Source: Thalassospira profundimaris
GTDB lineage: Bacteria; Pseudomonadota; Alphaproteobacteria; Rhodospirillales; Thalassospiraceae
Reading direction: 5' to 3'
NCBI RefSeq assembly: GCF_003326675.1
Contig: NZ_JPWF01000001.1
Location: forward strand, 124,001 to 188,000
Length of the DNA stretch: 64,000 nucleotides
Under the pieces are notes generated by a model. That model had not been told where the DNA came from. It saw nothing but the letters and a program-made list of their open reading frames with translations, and did no database searches. A program made the position numbers and the translations under genes. Shown here piece by piece: positions 32,561-40,715 of the stretch (the first letter of the stretch is position 1; each line of letters starts with the position of its first letter).

Positions 32561-33760
32561 CTATACCGGCCAGGCGGCAGTTTCGCCAAAGCTGTTTTCA
32601 ATGGTTTCAACAACCGGATTGCCGGTCGAAATACCTGATACACCAACCACATAGGCGCGCGTGACAAAGGCCTGACCGCGGAAGCCGAACACGGCAGTAT
32701 CGCCCGGTTTCGGGGATTTTGGCCCGGTGGCATCAATCATCGCGTAGTAATCGATCATGGAGGGCGGTGGTACTTCGACCGATCGCAGTGCCGTGCTTGC
32801 GGTGGTCGGTTCATCGGAAACGATGGCCTGCACGTCGTAATCGGGGAAGATCGGATCAATATAGAATCCGCCGCCAAAGCAATATGCCTTGCCGCCAGAA
32901 AGATGCGAGACCTCGGTCAGATAAAGAACAGCCGGCAGTTCCGGCAAATCTTCAACCACATGAAGGGCCGTTGTGCCGTGAATGCCATTGCCCGGTTCGC
33001 ACTGGGTCGCACCTGCTTCGGCAAGACCGGCCAACAGGACCGATGACGTGGTGCCCGGTGCATTGATTTCGATATCAAAACGACCGCGTTTTGCCAAAAG
33101 ATCGGCTGCCTTGGCAAGGGTGCCCAGATTTTTGGTCGGCAGGACCTTACGGCTGTCATGATCAAACAGCAAGGCCGGGAATGTCGTGATACCGGCAAAG
33201 CGTCCGCCATCCAGACCATCAAGGAAATCAGCGACTTCGGCGATATCATCAGCAGCAAAACCGCCTTCATGCCCACGATAGAATGTGTCGCCCTCGGCGT
33301 GGATACGGGCCAGAAGGTTTTGGACATAGCCGGCCTTTTGGGCCGCGGATGCGGCTTCCTTGGCCTTGATGTCGTTAAAGACTGTCCAGTAATCCGGGCG
33401 GAACCGTTCGGCGGCGGCATCGGCTTCGAACTTTGCCACCTGTTGCAGATGACCCAGATGACCGACCCGCAGACCGGCATTATGGGTTGCGCGCGCGCAG
33501 GCCATGTCGACCGCGACCGAACGATCAATACCGCCGCGCATAACCGCGTGCGAGAACGAGCTGGCACGTCCGACCTGCTTGGTCATGGCAAAGATTTTAA
33601 GGCCGTTTTTGTCGGCCTCGGTCTTAAGGGTGCGGGCATTGGCCTCGACCGCATCAAGATCAAGGATATAGGCATTTGCCGGAACCTTGCCTTCGCGGTG
33701 AAGGGCCATGGCGGCTTCGATGAATTTCGGGTTGCGGCGACGCAATACATCAAGAAACAT
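32561..33760 (-). CDS. YhfX-like PLP-dependent amino acid racemase
   Basis: 399 residues of the alanine racemase-fold family, YhfX subgroup. The N-terminal TIM barrel starts ALHREGKVPANAYILDLDAVEANA and contains the PLP lysine in LKIFAMTKQVGR (K61). Further cues are GHLGHLQQ, GGFAADDI, GSTSS-like APGTTSSVLLAG and GNGIHGTTALH. The C-terminal beta domain contains GGKAYCFGGGFYIDP. E. coli YhfX is uncharacterised in detail and belongs to a cluster with a transporter and phosphotriesterase-like enzyme. Here it is between an ABC permease and ATPase gene, which suggests the transported compound contains or yields a D- or L-amino acid. Substrate unknown. Confidence 0.82.
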   Translation of the reverse strand: MFLDVLRRRNPKFIEAAMALHREGKVPANAYILDLDAVEANARTLKTEADKNGLKIFAMTKQVGRASSFSHAVMRGGIDRSVAVDMACARATHNAGLRVGHLGHLQQVAKFEADAAAERFRPDYWTVFNDIKAKEAASAAQKAGYVQNLLARIHAEGDTFYRGHEGGFAADDIAEVADFLDGLDGGRFAGITTFPALLFDHDSRKVLPTKNLGTLAKAADLLAKRGRFDIEINAPGTTSSVLLAGLAEAGATQCEPGNGIHGTTALHVVEDLPELPAVLYLTEVSHLSGGKAYCFGGGFYIDPIFPDYDVQAIVSDEPTTASTALRSVEVPPPSMIDYYAMIDATGPKSPKPGDTAVFGFRGQAFVTRAYVVGVSGISTGNPVVETIENSFGETAAWPV

Positions 33761-33781
33761 TTTTTGCTCCTGCGTTCGGGA

Positions 33782-34765
33782 TTACCGCGCTTTTTCGCGC
33801 AACGAGACAGCAACCGCCGCCAGAATGATCAGGCCCCGGACAATCATTTGATCGGATACCGAAAGCCCCATCAGGATCAGACCGTTATTAAGCATCCCCA
33901 TCATCAGTGACCCGATCAACGCGCCAATGATCGTGCCCTTGCCGCCATGAAGAAGGGTGCCGCCAACAATGACAGCGGCAATAACGGTCATCAGGTCGGA
34001 CTCGCCCAGGGTATATTTGGCCGCCTGCAAACGCCCGGCATACAGCAGACCTGCAAGACCGGCCAAGCCACCCGAAAGGGTCAGGACATAAAGGCGAATA
34101 CGTGCAACCTTGATCCCTGAAACGCTTGCCGCACGCGGGTTATCGCCGGTTGCCATGACATGGGCACCAAAGCGGGTTTCGCGGTAAATGAAATGTCCGA
34201 TGGCAACCGCCATCACCGTCCACCAGATCAGTGACGGAATGCCAAGGAAGCTGCCCGATCCAAAGAAACCGGCAAAATCAAGATCAAGCACCGGGATCGA
34301 GCGCAAATTGGTCATCGACCGCGCAATACCGGCAAACAATCCCATGGTTGCAAGGGTCACCAGAAACGATGGCAAACGCACAAAGGCCACAACCGCCCCG
34401 TTAAGCGCACCGGCGACAATGCCGGTTGCCATACCCGCCAGAATACCTGCGGTCATGCCGTATTCATTCATCACAACGGCGGCCGCAAGCGCAGACATGG
34501 CCACGATGGAACCGAACGAAAGATCAATTTCACCCGCCGTCAGGACAAAGACCAGACCAATGGCAAGAATGGTGGCAGGTGCCGTTTGCAAGACAATGTT
34601 TGAAAGGTTTCTGACCGACAGGAATCCGTTATCGCCAAGGGTGATGGCAAAGAACAGGAAGATCGCCAAAAAGCCGAAATAAACGACATATTGCTGCAAA
34701 TTAAGGCCAAGTGCGAAGCGGATGGCAGCGGGCTTCTGCGCAGCACCAGATTGGGGACCGGACAC
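33782..34765 (-). CDS. Sugar-type ABC transporter permease
   Basis: Inner-membrane permease of the RbsC/FrcC family (BPD_transp_2), 327 residues. About nine or ten hydrophobic segments. Motifs include AIGLVFVLTAGEIDLSFGSIVAMSA (family consensus VLTGGIDLSVG), GALNGAVVAFVRLPSFLVTLATM and GGTLLHGGKGTIIGALIGSLMMG. The first 20 residues are a cytosolic tail. It lies between the binding protein gene (68 bp) and the racemase gene (21 bp) on the same strand. Import of a monosaccharide or similar polyol is typical of the family, but the racemase and deacylase neighbours suggest a non-sugar or amino sugar cargo. Confidence 0.92.
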   Translation of the reverse strand: MSGPQSGAAQKPAAIRFALGLNLQQYVVYFGFLAIFLFFAITLGDNGFLSVRNLSNIVLQTAPATILAIGLVFVLTAGEIDLSFGSIVAMSALAAAVVMNEYGMTAGILAGMATGIVAGALNGAVVAFVRLPSFLVTLATMGLFAGIARSMTNLRSIPVLDLDFAGFFGSGSFLGIPSLIWWTVMAVAIGHFIYRETRFGAHVMATGDNPRAASVSGIKVARIRLYVLTLSGGLAGLAGLLYAGRLQAAKYTLGESDLMTVIAAVIVGGTLLHGGKGTIIGALIGSLMMGMLNNGLILMGLSVSDQMIVRGLIILAAVAVSLREKAR

Positions 34766-34833
34766 GGAAGTCTCCCTCCTAGGATGTATTCAGGGAATGC
34801 AGGCGCACCATTGCAGCACGCCTGCATACGCGC

Positions 34834-35895
34834 TTAGTTGAGGGTCTTGATCACGGATTCCGGTGCTTCGCGATTAAGCGATTCTTTCCAGCCATCAAGA
34901 ACGTTGGCTTTTTCCACGGTCAAAGCCGGTGCCACGATAAAGGCCGGGGTTTCTTCACCCAAAAGGGCCTTAAGGCCGGTTGCCGCCATTGCACGGCCAA
35001 GCTCATAGGCCTTGTCGGCAACAATTGCGGTGACATTGCCACCCCGTACCATGTCAAGCGCGACCGGTTCGGACAGATCAAGGGTCACGATCTTGGTATG
35101 TTTGTTGCCGCTTGCGCGAAGGGCCGCCAGAACACCATCAGCCGGTTCGGCCCAGGTGACATAGATGCCGTCAAGATCGGGGTGCTGAAGCAGCATGGCC
35201 GATGCCAGTTCCTCGGCGCGGGCCGGGTCAGTGATGCCCTGTTCGGCAACGATTTCAATGCCCGGATAGTCCTTTTCAATCGTGGTCTTGAAGGCATTGT
35301 CACGCTGGTTGGTGACGTAATAGGTAGCGTCATGGAAGATCCAGCCAACCTTGCCCTTTTCGCCGATATCTTTGGCAAGGGCGTCTGCGGCCTGTTTGCC
35401 CATCTGGAACAGGTCATCGGTCACGATGGCGGCATAGTCGCTGCCATGTTTGTAATCGGATGGCAGGTTCGACAGGAAGACCAGTTTGGTGTCATTGGCA
35501 ACCGCTTCGCGGAAAGCCGCGGCCGAGGTCACCGGATCAAGCGGCAGGGCCAGAATGACGTCGGGTTCGGCGGTAAGCGCAGTTTCAATGTCGCTGCGCT
35601 GACGGGCGGCATCAAATCCGGCATCGGTGGTCACTGCGATAGAAACGCCTGCCTTGGCGAATTCATCGGTCGCACCGGCGGAAACCGCATTGATGAAATC
35701 AGACGAGGTATGCCACAGCAAAGCGGCCTTAAGACCCTTTTCCTTCAGGCTGGCGAACTCGGCGTCCGAAAGGGTGATTTCGGCACTTGGCGTTGCGGTT
35801 TCGCCGTTCGGACCAACGGTTTGGGCATGGGCGAGTGCGCTTGTCATCATGATACCGGCAATCAGACCGGTTTTAAGCAATCCCTTGATCAGCAT
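34834..35895 (-). CDS. Sugar-type ABC transporter substrate-binding protein
   Basis: Periplasmic binding protein of the type I (RbsB-like) fold, 353 residues from the ATG at 35895 (MLIKGLLKTG). Signal peptide GLIAGIMMTSALAHA, cleaved near residue 24. The mature protein has SLKEKGLKAALLWHTSSDFINAVSAGATDEFAKAG and DVILALPLDPVTSAAAFREAVA, typical of the two-lobed fold, and GWIFHDATYYVTNQRDNAF where the ligand loop should be. The opening LLWHTSSDFIN differs from the usual sugar-binding start, where aspartate follows (N-F-F), so the ligand is uncertain. The upstream frame to 36003 is rejected. It follows the M20 gene by 89 bp. Confidence 0.9.
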   Translation of the reverse strand: MLIKGLLKTGLIAGIMMTSALAHAQTVGPNGETATPSAEITLSDAEFASLKEKGLKAALLWHTSSDFINAVSAGATDEFAKAGVSIAVTTDAGFDAARQRSDIETALTAEPDVILALPLDPVTSAAAFREAVANDTKLVFLSNLPSDYKHGSDYAAIVTDDLFQMGKQAADALAKDIGEKGKVGWIFHDATYYVTNQRDNAFKTTIEKDYPGIEIVAEQGITDPARAEELASAMLLQHPDLDGIYVTWAEPADGVLAALRASGNKHTKIVTLDLSEPVALDMVRGGNVTAIVADKAYELGRAMAATGLKALLGEETPAFIVAPALTVEKANVLDGWKESLNREAPESVIKTLN

Positions 35896-35984
35896 GAGCC
35901 ATTCCTCTGATAGATGATGTGTTTTTGTTGTGTTGTCTGGTTTTGTTTTTTGTCGGTTCGGTGGTCGTAAGCTGTCGCCTGATA

Positions 35985-37262
35985 TCAGTCTGCGACCCCG
36001 CAATAGCGGGCCATAAAGCAGGCAAAGGCGACAATGCCTGCAAAATATTCTTCGATATCAACCCGTTCTTCGAACGTGTGGCAGTTGCGAATATCGCCCG
36101 GCGCGCAATAGACTGCCGGTGTTCCCAACTCGTTGACAAAGAACGGCGTTTCCGACCAGAACGGTGCGCCTTCAATGGTGCCGCGTCCGGCCATTGCCCC
36201 GGCAACCGCATCGGAAAGCGTGCGAACTTCGGGCAGGTTCGGGTCAATTTCGGCGGCCGACCCGCCAAGGGCATGGTCGCGTCCGGCCGGATAGCTTATG
36301 GAGACGCTGATTTCCGGGTCATCGATGGCGCCATGAATGACTTCTTCCATTTCACGCGCTGCATCATCAAGGCTTTCACCCGGAAGCAGTTTGCGGATCA
36401 GGGATAAATTACATTCTTCCGGGACCGCAATGAAACCGCCGCCAGTCAAGCCGGTGATCAGAAGGAAGCCTTCCCCGATCAGGTCATGATGGCCGCGTGA
36501 TTTCAAATCATCGGAATGCGCCCAAAGTGCGGACATAACCGAATGTGCGGCTTTCAGTGCATCTTTGCCCAGTTCAGGGACACCGAAATAGGCCGATTTT
36601 CCGGTAATTTTAATGTCGGCAATGTAAAAACCGATCTGGGCCGGATAGACCGCAAGGCGGGTTGGTTCGACATAAACTGTAAAGTCCGGTTTGGCGATGT
36701 CACCGGCCTTGATACGGTTGGTGTAATCCTTGACCCCGGCCGAAATGCCCGATCCGGGCTGACCGCTTTCCTCATCTCCGACATAGGCAAAGGCAAGATC
36801 ACCCCTAAGTTTGATCCCGGCCGCATCCAGAAGGCCCAGTGCGGCAAGGGATGCGCAAATCCCGGCTTTAAGATCACCTGATCCCCTGCCCCAGATTTCG
36901 CCATCAATCAGTGGTGCGCCAAACGGATCTTCGCGTTCGGTGCCCTGCCAATGTTCGCGCCAGCCATCGACATGGACCGTATCGGTGTGACCGATAAACA
37001 AAAGTCGTTTCGATTTGCTATCGGTATCGCAAGCGGTTCCTTTGCGTTCCCCCCAGATATTGGGGCGTCCGGGTTCAAACTCGGCGGTTTCGATGGCCCC
37101 GACGCCGTGTTTTTCCATCTGTTTGGCAAGATAGGCGACAAAATTGGCCTCGTTGCCGGTGATGCTGTGCGCGCCAATTGCACCGCGGAACAGATCAAGC
37201 GCATCATCGCGATCAAGTGCGGCAAGGAGTTTGGCGTAAAGATCGTCGTTTGATCTGGTCAT
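35985..37262 (-). CDS. M20 family metallopeptidase/deacylase (ArgE/DapE/CPG2-like)
   Basis: Zinc amidohydrolase of 425 residues. Ligand motifs: LLFIGHTDTVHVDGW (His and the following Asp), GRGSGDLKAGICASLAALG (bridging Asp), then GDEESGQPGSG (catalytic Glu pair) and the late FFVNELGTPAVYCAPGDIRNCHTFEERVDIEEY with the last histidine. The dimerisation domain is about 210-320. M20 enzymes cut N-acyl amino acids or small peptides, releasing free amino acid. Its start overlaps the ROK stop by 4 bp (ATGA, 37259-37262), so translation is coupled. It could prepare the racemase substrate (inference). Oddly, two separate DGxG segments make a long N-terminus. Confidence 0.88.
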   Translation of the reverse strand: MTRSNDDLYAKLLAALDRDDALDLFRGAIGAHSITGNEANFVAYLAKQMEKHGVGAIETAEFEPGRPNIWGERKGTACDTDSKSKRLLFIGHTDTVHVDGWREHWQGTEREDPFGAPLIDGEIWGRGSGDLKAGICASLAALGLLDAAGIKLRGDLAFAYVGDEESGQPGSGISAGVKDYTNRIKAGDIAKPDFTVYVEPTRLAVYPAQIGFYIADIKITGKSAYFGVPELGKDALKAAHSVMSALWAHSDDLKSRGHHDLIGEGFLLITGLTGGGFIAVPEECNLSLIRKLLPGESLDDAAREMEEVIHGAIDDPEISVSISYPAGRDHALGGSAAEIDPNLPEVRTLSDAVAGAMAGRGTIEGAPFWSETPFFVNELGTPAVYCAPGDIRNCHTFEERVDIEEYFAGIVAFACFMARYCGVAD

Positions 37263-38473
37263 TTGCCTGCCCCCTGCAAAAGAACGCTGCTGGCTGGCGG
37301 CAGTGAAATGCGCCCGTCCGGGGCATCGGCCCCAAAGAAGGTATTGTGCAAATGGCCAAGCCCGATGGCCGCTGCCCCGATAATGGCGGCCTGCTGTTGC
37401 AGGCTGCTTGGCATGATATCAATCGGTTGCGGTGTGATTTGCGGCAGGAATTTGCGCGCCCGTTCGATCAGTTCAGGCCGCACCCCGATGGAGCCGCCAA
37501 TGATGATCTTTTCCGGATTGGCGATGGCCGAAATCGCTCCGACGCCAAAGGCAAGATAGCGGGCGGTTTCATCAAGAACCTGGCTTGCTGCTTCTTCGCC
37601 GGTATTGGCGGCGGCAAAGATTTCCGGGACTTTGACATCGCGGCCGGTAAGTGCCTTGTAACGCTGTGCCATACCGACCGAGGCAACCACGCGCTCATAT
37701 GCACCCGCGCGAATGGATTCACTGTCAAACGGGTCGGCCCCGAAGGGTAAAAAGCCAAGCTCGCCCGCGGCATTGCCCGCACCACGGACCAGCTCACCAT
37801 TGACCATCAGACCGCTACCGATCCCGGTGCCCAGTGCGATAAAGGCCAGGTTATCGATGCCCTGCCCTTCACCAAGCCAGTTTTCCCCAAGAACCGCCAG
37901 ATTGACGTCATTTTCAAGCATCACATCAAAGCCGAATGCTTCTTCGAACGCGGCAAAGACATTCATGTCGGCAAATCCGGCAATGTTCGGTGCCAAAAGA
38001 ACCCGGCCGGTTTTGGGATCAGGCGCACCGGGCACGCCAACCACGGCAAGACGGATGCGGCTGCGATCAATTTTCTGGGTTCTGGCGGCTTGCCAGCACA
38101 GTTCGGCAATCTGATTGATCAGATACTTTCCGCCGCGTGGATCGGTGGCTGCGACTTCCTCGGCAAAGACCTGACAGGCAAGGTCGGCAATGGCGACCCG
38201 AACCTTGGTGCCGCCAAGATCAACCGCGGCAATGAACGCCGCATCGGGGATCAGTTCATAGGTAACGGCGGTGCGCCCGATATGGCCTGTTGTGCGTCCG
38301 GTTTCCTGAACCCAGCCGGCTTCTTCAAGCTGGCGAACGATTTCGGAAATCGTCTGTTTGGACAGTCCGGTTTGCTTGGCAATCGATGCACGCGAAATCG
38401 GACCATTCTGAACAATGGCCTCCATCACTGCACGTTGGGAAAACTTCCGGGAAATGCGCAAAGTTTCGCTCAC
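37259..38473 (-). CDS. ROK family transcriptional repressor
   Basis: 404 residues. The N-terminal winged HTH (about 15-65) is RAVMEAIVQNGPISRASIAKQTGLSKQTISEIVRQL. The ROK/actin-type fold begins at FIAAVDLGGTKVRVAIADL (ATP-like phosphate loop), with VVGVPGAPDPKTGRVLLAPN and GTGIGSGLMVNGELVRGAGNAAGEL. The usual zinc-binding CxCGxxGC motif after AGELGF is missing (GFLPFGADPFDSES instead), so this repressor probably does not need the zinc site. It starts the operon of M20, binding protein, permease, racemase and ATPase. A 7-bp arm inverted repeat lies 26 bp upstream, probably its operator. The inducer is presumably the transported compound or a product. Confidence 0.88.
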   Translation of the reverse strand: MSETLRISRKFSQRAVMEAIVQNGPISRASIAKQTGLSKQTISEIVRQLEEAGWVQETGRTTGHIGRTAVTYELIPDAAFIAAVDLGGTKVRVAIADLACQVFAEEVAATDPRGGKYLINQIAELCWQAARTQKIDRSRIRLAVVGVPGAPDPKTGRVLLAPNIAGFADMNVFAAFEEAFGFDVMLENDVNLAVLGENWLGEGQGIDNLAFIALGTGIGSGLMVNGELVRGAGNAAGELGFLPFGADPFDSESIRAGAYERVVASVGMAQRYKALTGRDVKVPEIFAAANTGEEAASQVLDETARYLAFGVGAISAIANPEKIIIGGSIGVRPELIERARKFLPQITPQPIDIMPSSLQQQAAIIGAAAIGLGHLHNTFFGADAPDGRISLPPASSVLLQGAGK

Positions 38474-38498
38474 CGGCCTCTCCTGATGATCTGATTTT

Positions 38499-38531
38499 GT
38501 TCGGTTTATTTAATTCGTTCAGTTACCGAAC
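38499..38531. promoter_or_regulatory. Candidate ROK operator
   Basis: Inverted repeat GTTCGGT (38499-38505) and ACCGAAC (38525-38531), separated by 19 nt, 26 bp upstream of the ROK start. A third half-site-like TTCGTTCAGTT lies between. Long spacing fits a dimeric ROK/NagC-type repressor. Confidence 0.45.
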
Positions 38532-38657
38532 TATCTATATCAGAAGAAGACGTGTCAAGCACCTTCTGCACGGAATATGCAACCCCAGCGCAATAAGTCA
38601 GGTTTCGCACGGTTCTTAATTGCTGCTTATGTGATTGTTATTGTGTAAAAAATAAGA

Positions 38658-38687
38658 AAACGCCGGAGAACATTTTCTCCGGCGTTT
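38658..38687 (-). terminator. Terminator of the 99-residue protein gene
   Basis: Perfect 13-bp stem (38658-38670 with 38675-38687), loop CATT. On the minus strand T-rich sequence follows (TTTTCTTATTTTTT). It lies 56 bp past the stop. Confidence 0.85.
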
Positions 38688-38742
38688 GCCAAAACTGCCG
38701 CGATTGATCGCTCGGGGTTCAAAACCTGAACGGCATCTGGCC

Positions 38743-39042
38743 CTAGGCCGAAAGGCGGTTGCGGCGGAGCTGATCGATGATGCGGGCCTTGTGCGGATCG
38801 GTGTGAAAAGCGTCGGCGACGATCATGACACCTCGCGTACCGTCGTTGGCTTCGATCATGAACAATGTCGCTTCATCACCCGGATCGGTTCCGTGATCCG
38901 TGCCATTTGAGTGGACCAGTCGCAATTCGTCGGGGTGATACAGATGCCCGGTGCCGTCACTGCGTACGCCATCACGTTCGCACATGAAATGGTGAACAAA
39001 TCCATGTTGTTTTGCATTTGCCTGAAGATCTGCAAGGGTCAT
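38743..39042 (-). CDS. Small protein of unknown function
   Basis: 99 residues, acidic, with no signal or membrane segment. HGFVHHFMCERDGVR, HLYHPDELRLVHSNGTDHGTDPGDEATLF and IEANDGTRGVMIVADAFHTD stand out. It resembles small proteins mislabelled phosphoribosylpyrophosphate synthetase-like in some genomes (pattern ending in ANDGTKG), but the match is weak and no catalytic role is implied. I do not recognise a named family. It has a good terminator downstream, and the ATG is preceded by AGGAAGAAATG. It stands between the ROK operon and the GNAT gene on the same strand as both. Confidence 0.6.
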   Translation of the reverse strand: MTLADLQANAKQHGFVHHFMCERDGVRSDGTGHLYHPDELRLVHSNGTDHGTDPGDEATLFMIEANDGTRGVMIVADAFHTDPHKARIIDQLRRNRLSA

Positions 39043-39124
39043 TTCTTCCTCCCGGGATTGGTTGCCCTGATGAGTCTGAAACGCCGGTGTGCAAAGGATG
39101 TTCCCGGTGGGAACTTGCTTGTCC

Positions 39125-39604
39125 TTACAAAGCCATCTTCATGCCTTCGTGGCTGGCGACAAACCCAAGCCGCTCATAAAACCGATGGGCATCCTTGCGG
39201 GTCTTGTCGGTGGTGAATTGCACAAGTACCGCGCCAAGTAATTTCGAAATCGAAATAGACTCGGTGATTAGCTTCTCGCCAATCTTCTGACCACGCACCT
39301 TGCTGGATACCCGGACCCCTTCGATCTGGGCGCGCAATTGCCCGCGACGTGACAGCCCGGCAATCAGGGTCAGTTGCAAGCAACCGACAACATCATCACC
39401 CAGAACCGCCAAAAGGTATTTGTTTGGCAAAGCCTCAGTTGACTGGGATTCCATCGCGTCAAAGGCCGCGTAATAGGCATCGGGCAGCGGATCGGTAAAT
39501 TCCTCGCGGGTTTTGCCTTTTTCGTCATCGGCCAAAAGGGCAACGATGGCGGGCAAATCATCACGGGTGGCATAGCGGAACGCGATTTCGGTGCTGTCTG
39601 ACAT
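39125..39604 (-). CDS. GNAT-family N-acetyltransferase
   Basis: 159 residues. The N-terminal strand is AFRYATRDDLPAIVALLADDE (typical GNAT opening), followed by AVLGDDVVGCLQLTLIAGLSRRGQLRAQIEGVRVSSKVRGQKIGEKLI, in which VRGQKIG is the acetyl-CoA-binding R/Q-x-x-G-x-G/A loop. The C-terminus KTRKDAHRFYERLGFVASHEGMKMAL is the GNAT ending with FYxxLGF. Target unknown. It sits 82 bp upstream of the 99-residue gene on the same strand and could share its transcript. Confidence 0.85.
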   Translation of the reverse strand: MSDSTEIAFRYATRDDLPAIVALLADDEKGKTREEFTDPLPDAYYAAFDAMESQSTEALPNKYLLAVLGDDVVGCLQLTLIAGLSRRGQLRAQIEGVRVSSKVRGQKIGEKLITESISISKLLGAVLVQFTTDKTRKDAHRFYERLGFVASHEGMKMAL

Positions 39605-39848
39605 GGAATCCCTTTCAATACTGGCCGGGCATCATGGCCGAAAGATCGTGTTTGCGACAAGTTTGTTCAAAACCGGGAGCCATAGAAAATCGCGACCGGG
39701 ACCATCGTCAAATAGCAATGACGTCGCCTGATACCAGATCAGACAACGCCAGTTGCTTATCATCGCGGGCTTGGGTCTTTGCGGGTAAGGGGTTGGGGGA
39801 AGTTACCCGCAACTAACCCCGGTTTCCGGGATGGTAATCAGATGAAAA

Positions 39849-40589
39849 TCACGCCAGCCCGCCATTGGCACGGATGGTTTGCCCGTCAACCCAGCCGGAA
39901 TCGAGTCCGGCAAGGAAGGAAACCACACCGGCGATGTCTTCGGGCTGACCCAACCGTTCAAGTGGCGGCATTTTCGAAAACTGGGCAATCTGCTCGTCAG
40001 TTTTGCCACTCAGGAACAGTTCGGTCGCGACCGGGCCGGGTGCGACGGCATTGACCGTGATGTGACGGCCGCGCAGTTCCTTGGCATAAACCGCGGTCAT
40101 CGCTTCGACCGCGGCCTTGGTGGCGTTATACACCGCATAACCCGGCAGTTTCAGGTGCAAGGCCGTGGTGGAAAAATTGATCACCCGGCCATGATCGCGC
40201 AGGTGTTTTGCCCCTTCGCGCAGCATGTTGAATGTGCCGCGGACATTGATATCCATCATCGCGTCATAGGTGGCATCGTCCATCTCGGCGATTGGTTGGG
40301 TCGTCATGACACCGGCATTATTGACGATGACATCAACCCCGCCAAATTCGGTGATGGTTTTGTCAAACAGCGCAGTGACGGCATCGGGACGGGCAATATC
40401 GGCCTTGATCGCGATGGCCTTGTGCCCATTGGCCTTCAGGTTTTCGGCCAGTTCCTCGGCCGCCTGGGACGAGCTTGCATAATTGATCACGACGGCAAAG
40501 CCGTCAGCCGCCAGACGTTTGGCAAGGGCAACGCCGATCCCGCGCGATGCGCCAGTGATGATGGCAGTTCTATTTTGATTGGCAGACAT
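39849..40589 (-). CDS. SDR family oxidoreductase (FabG-like)
   Basis: 246 residues: TGASRGIGVALAKRLA (about 12-27), NNAG at about 92, serine in NFSTTALHLKLPG (about 141-153), and YNATKAA (YxxxK at about 154-158). It is the common 3-oxoacyl-ACP reductase-like form, but the context points to a stand-alone detoxifying or sugar dehydrogenase. It is divergent from a LysR gene with 126 bp between, so likely LysR-regulated. The C-terminal half contains GRHITVNAVAPGPVATELF, the family's NAVAPG segment, and the ending GWVDGQTIRANGGLA is normal. Confidence 0.88.
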   Translation of the reverse strand: MSANQNRTAIITGASRGIGVALAKRLAADGFAVVINYASSSQAAEELAENLKANGHKAIAIKADIARPDAVTALFDKTITEFGGVDVIVNNAGVMTTQPIAEMDDATYDAMMDINVRGTFNMLREGAKHLRDHGRVINFSTTALHLKLPGYAVYNATKAAVEAMTAVYAKELRGRHITVNAVAPGPVATELFLSGKTDEQIAQFSKMPPLERLGQPEDIAGVVSFLAGLDSGWVDGQTIRANGGLA

Positions 40590-40650
40590 GAAACGTCTCC
40601 TTGGGTGGATGCGGTGGTTGAATGCGATGACCGCACTATGCCCCGAATGA

Positions 40651-40695
40651 CATTTCGGATAATTGCCCTATATTGGAATTAACTATTCGAAAATG
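40651..40695. promoter_or_regulatory. Two inverted half-sites between SDR and LysR
   Basis: CATTTCGGATAATT (40651-40664) and an inverted similar copy at 40679-40695 (reverse complement CATTTTCGAATAGTT), with one 1-nt gap. Two sites 15 bp apart suit a LysR tetramer. Confidence 0.4.
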
Positions 40696-40715
40696 ATAAA
40701 CAATCAGGATGTGTG

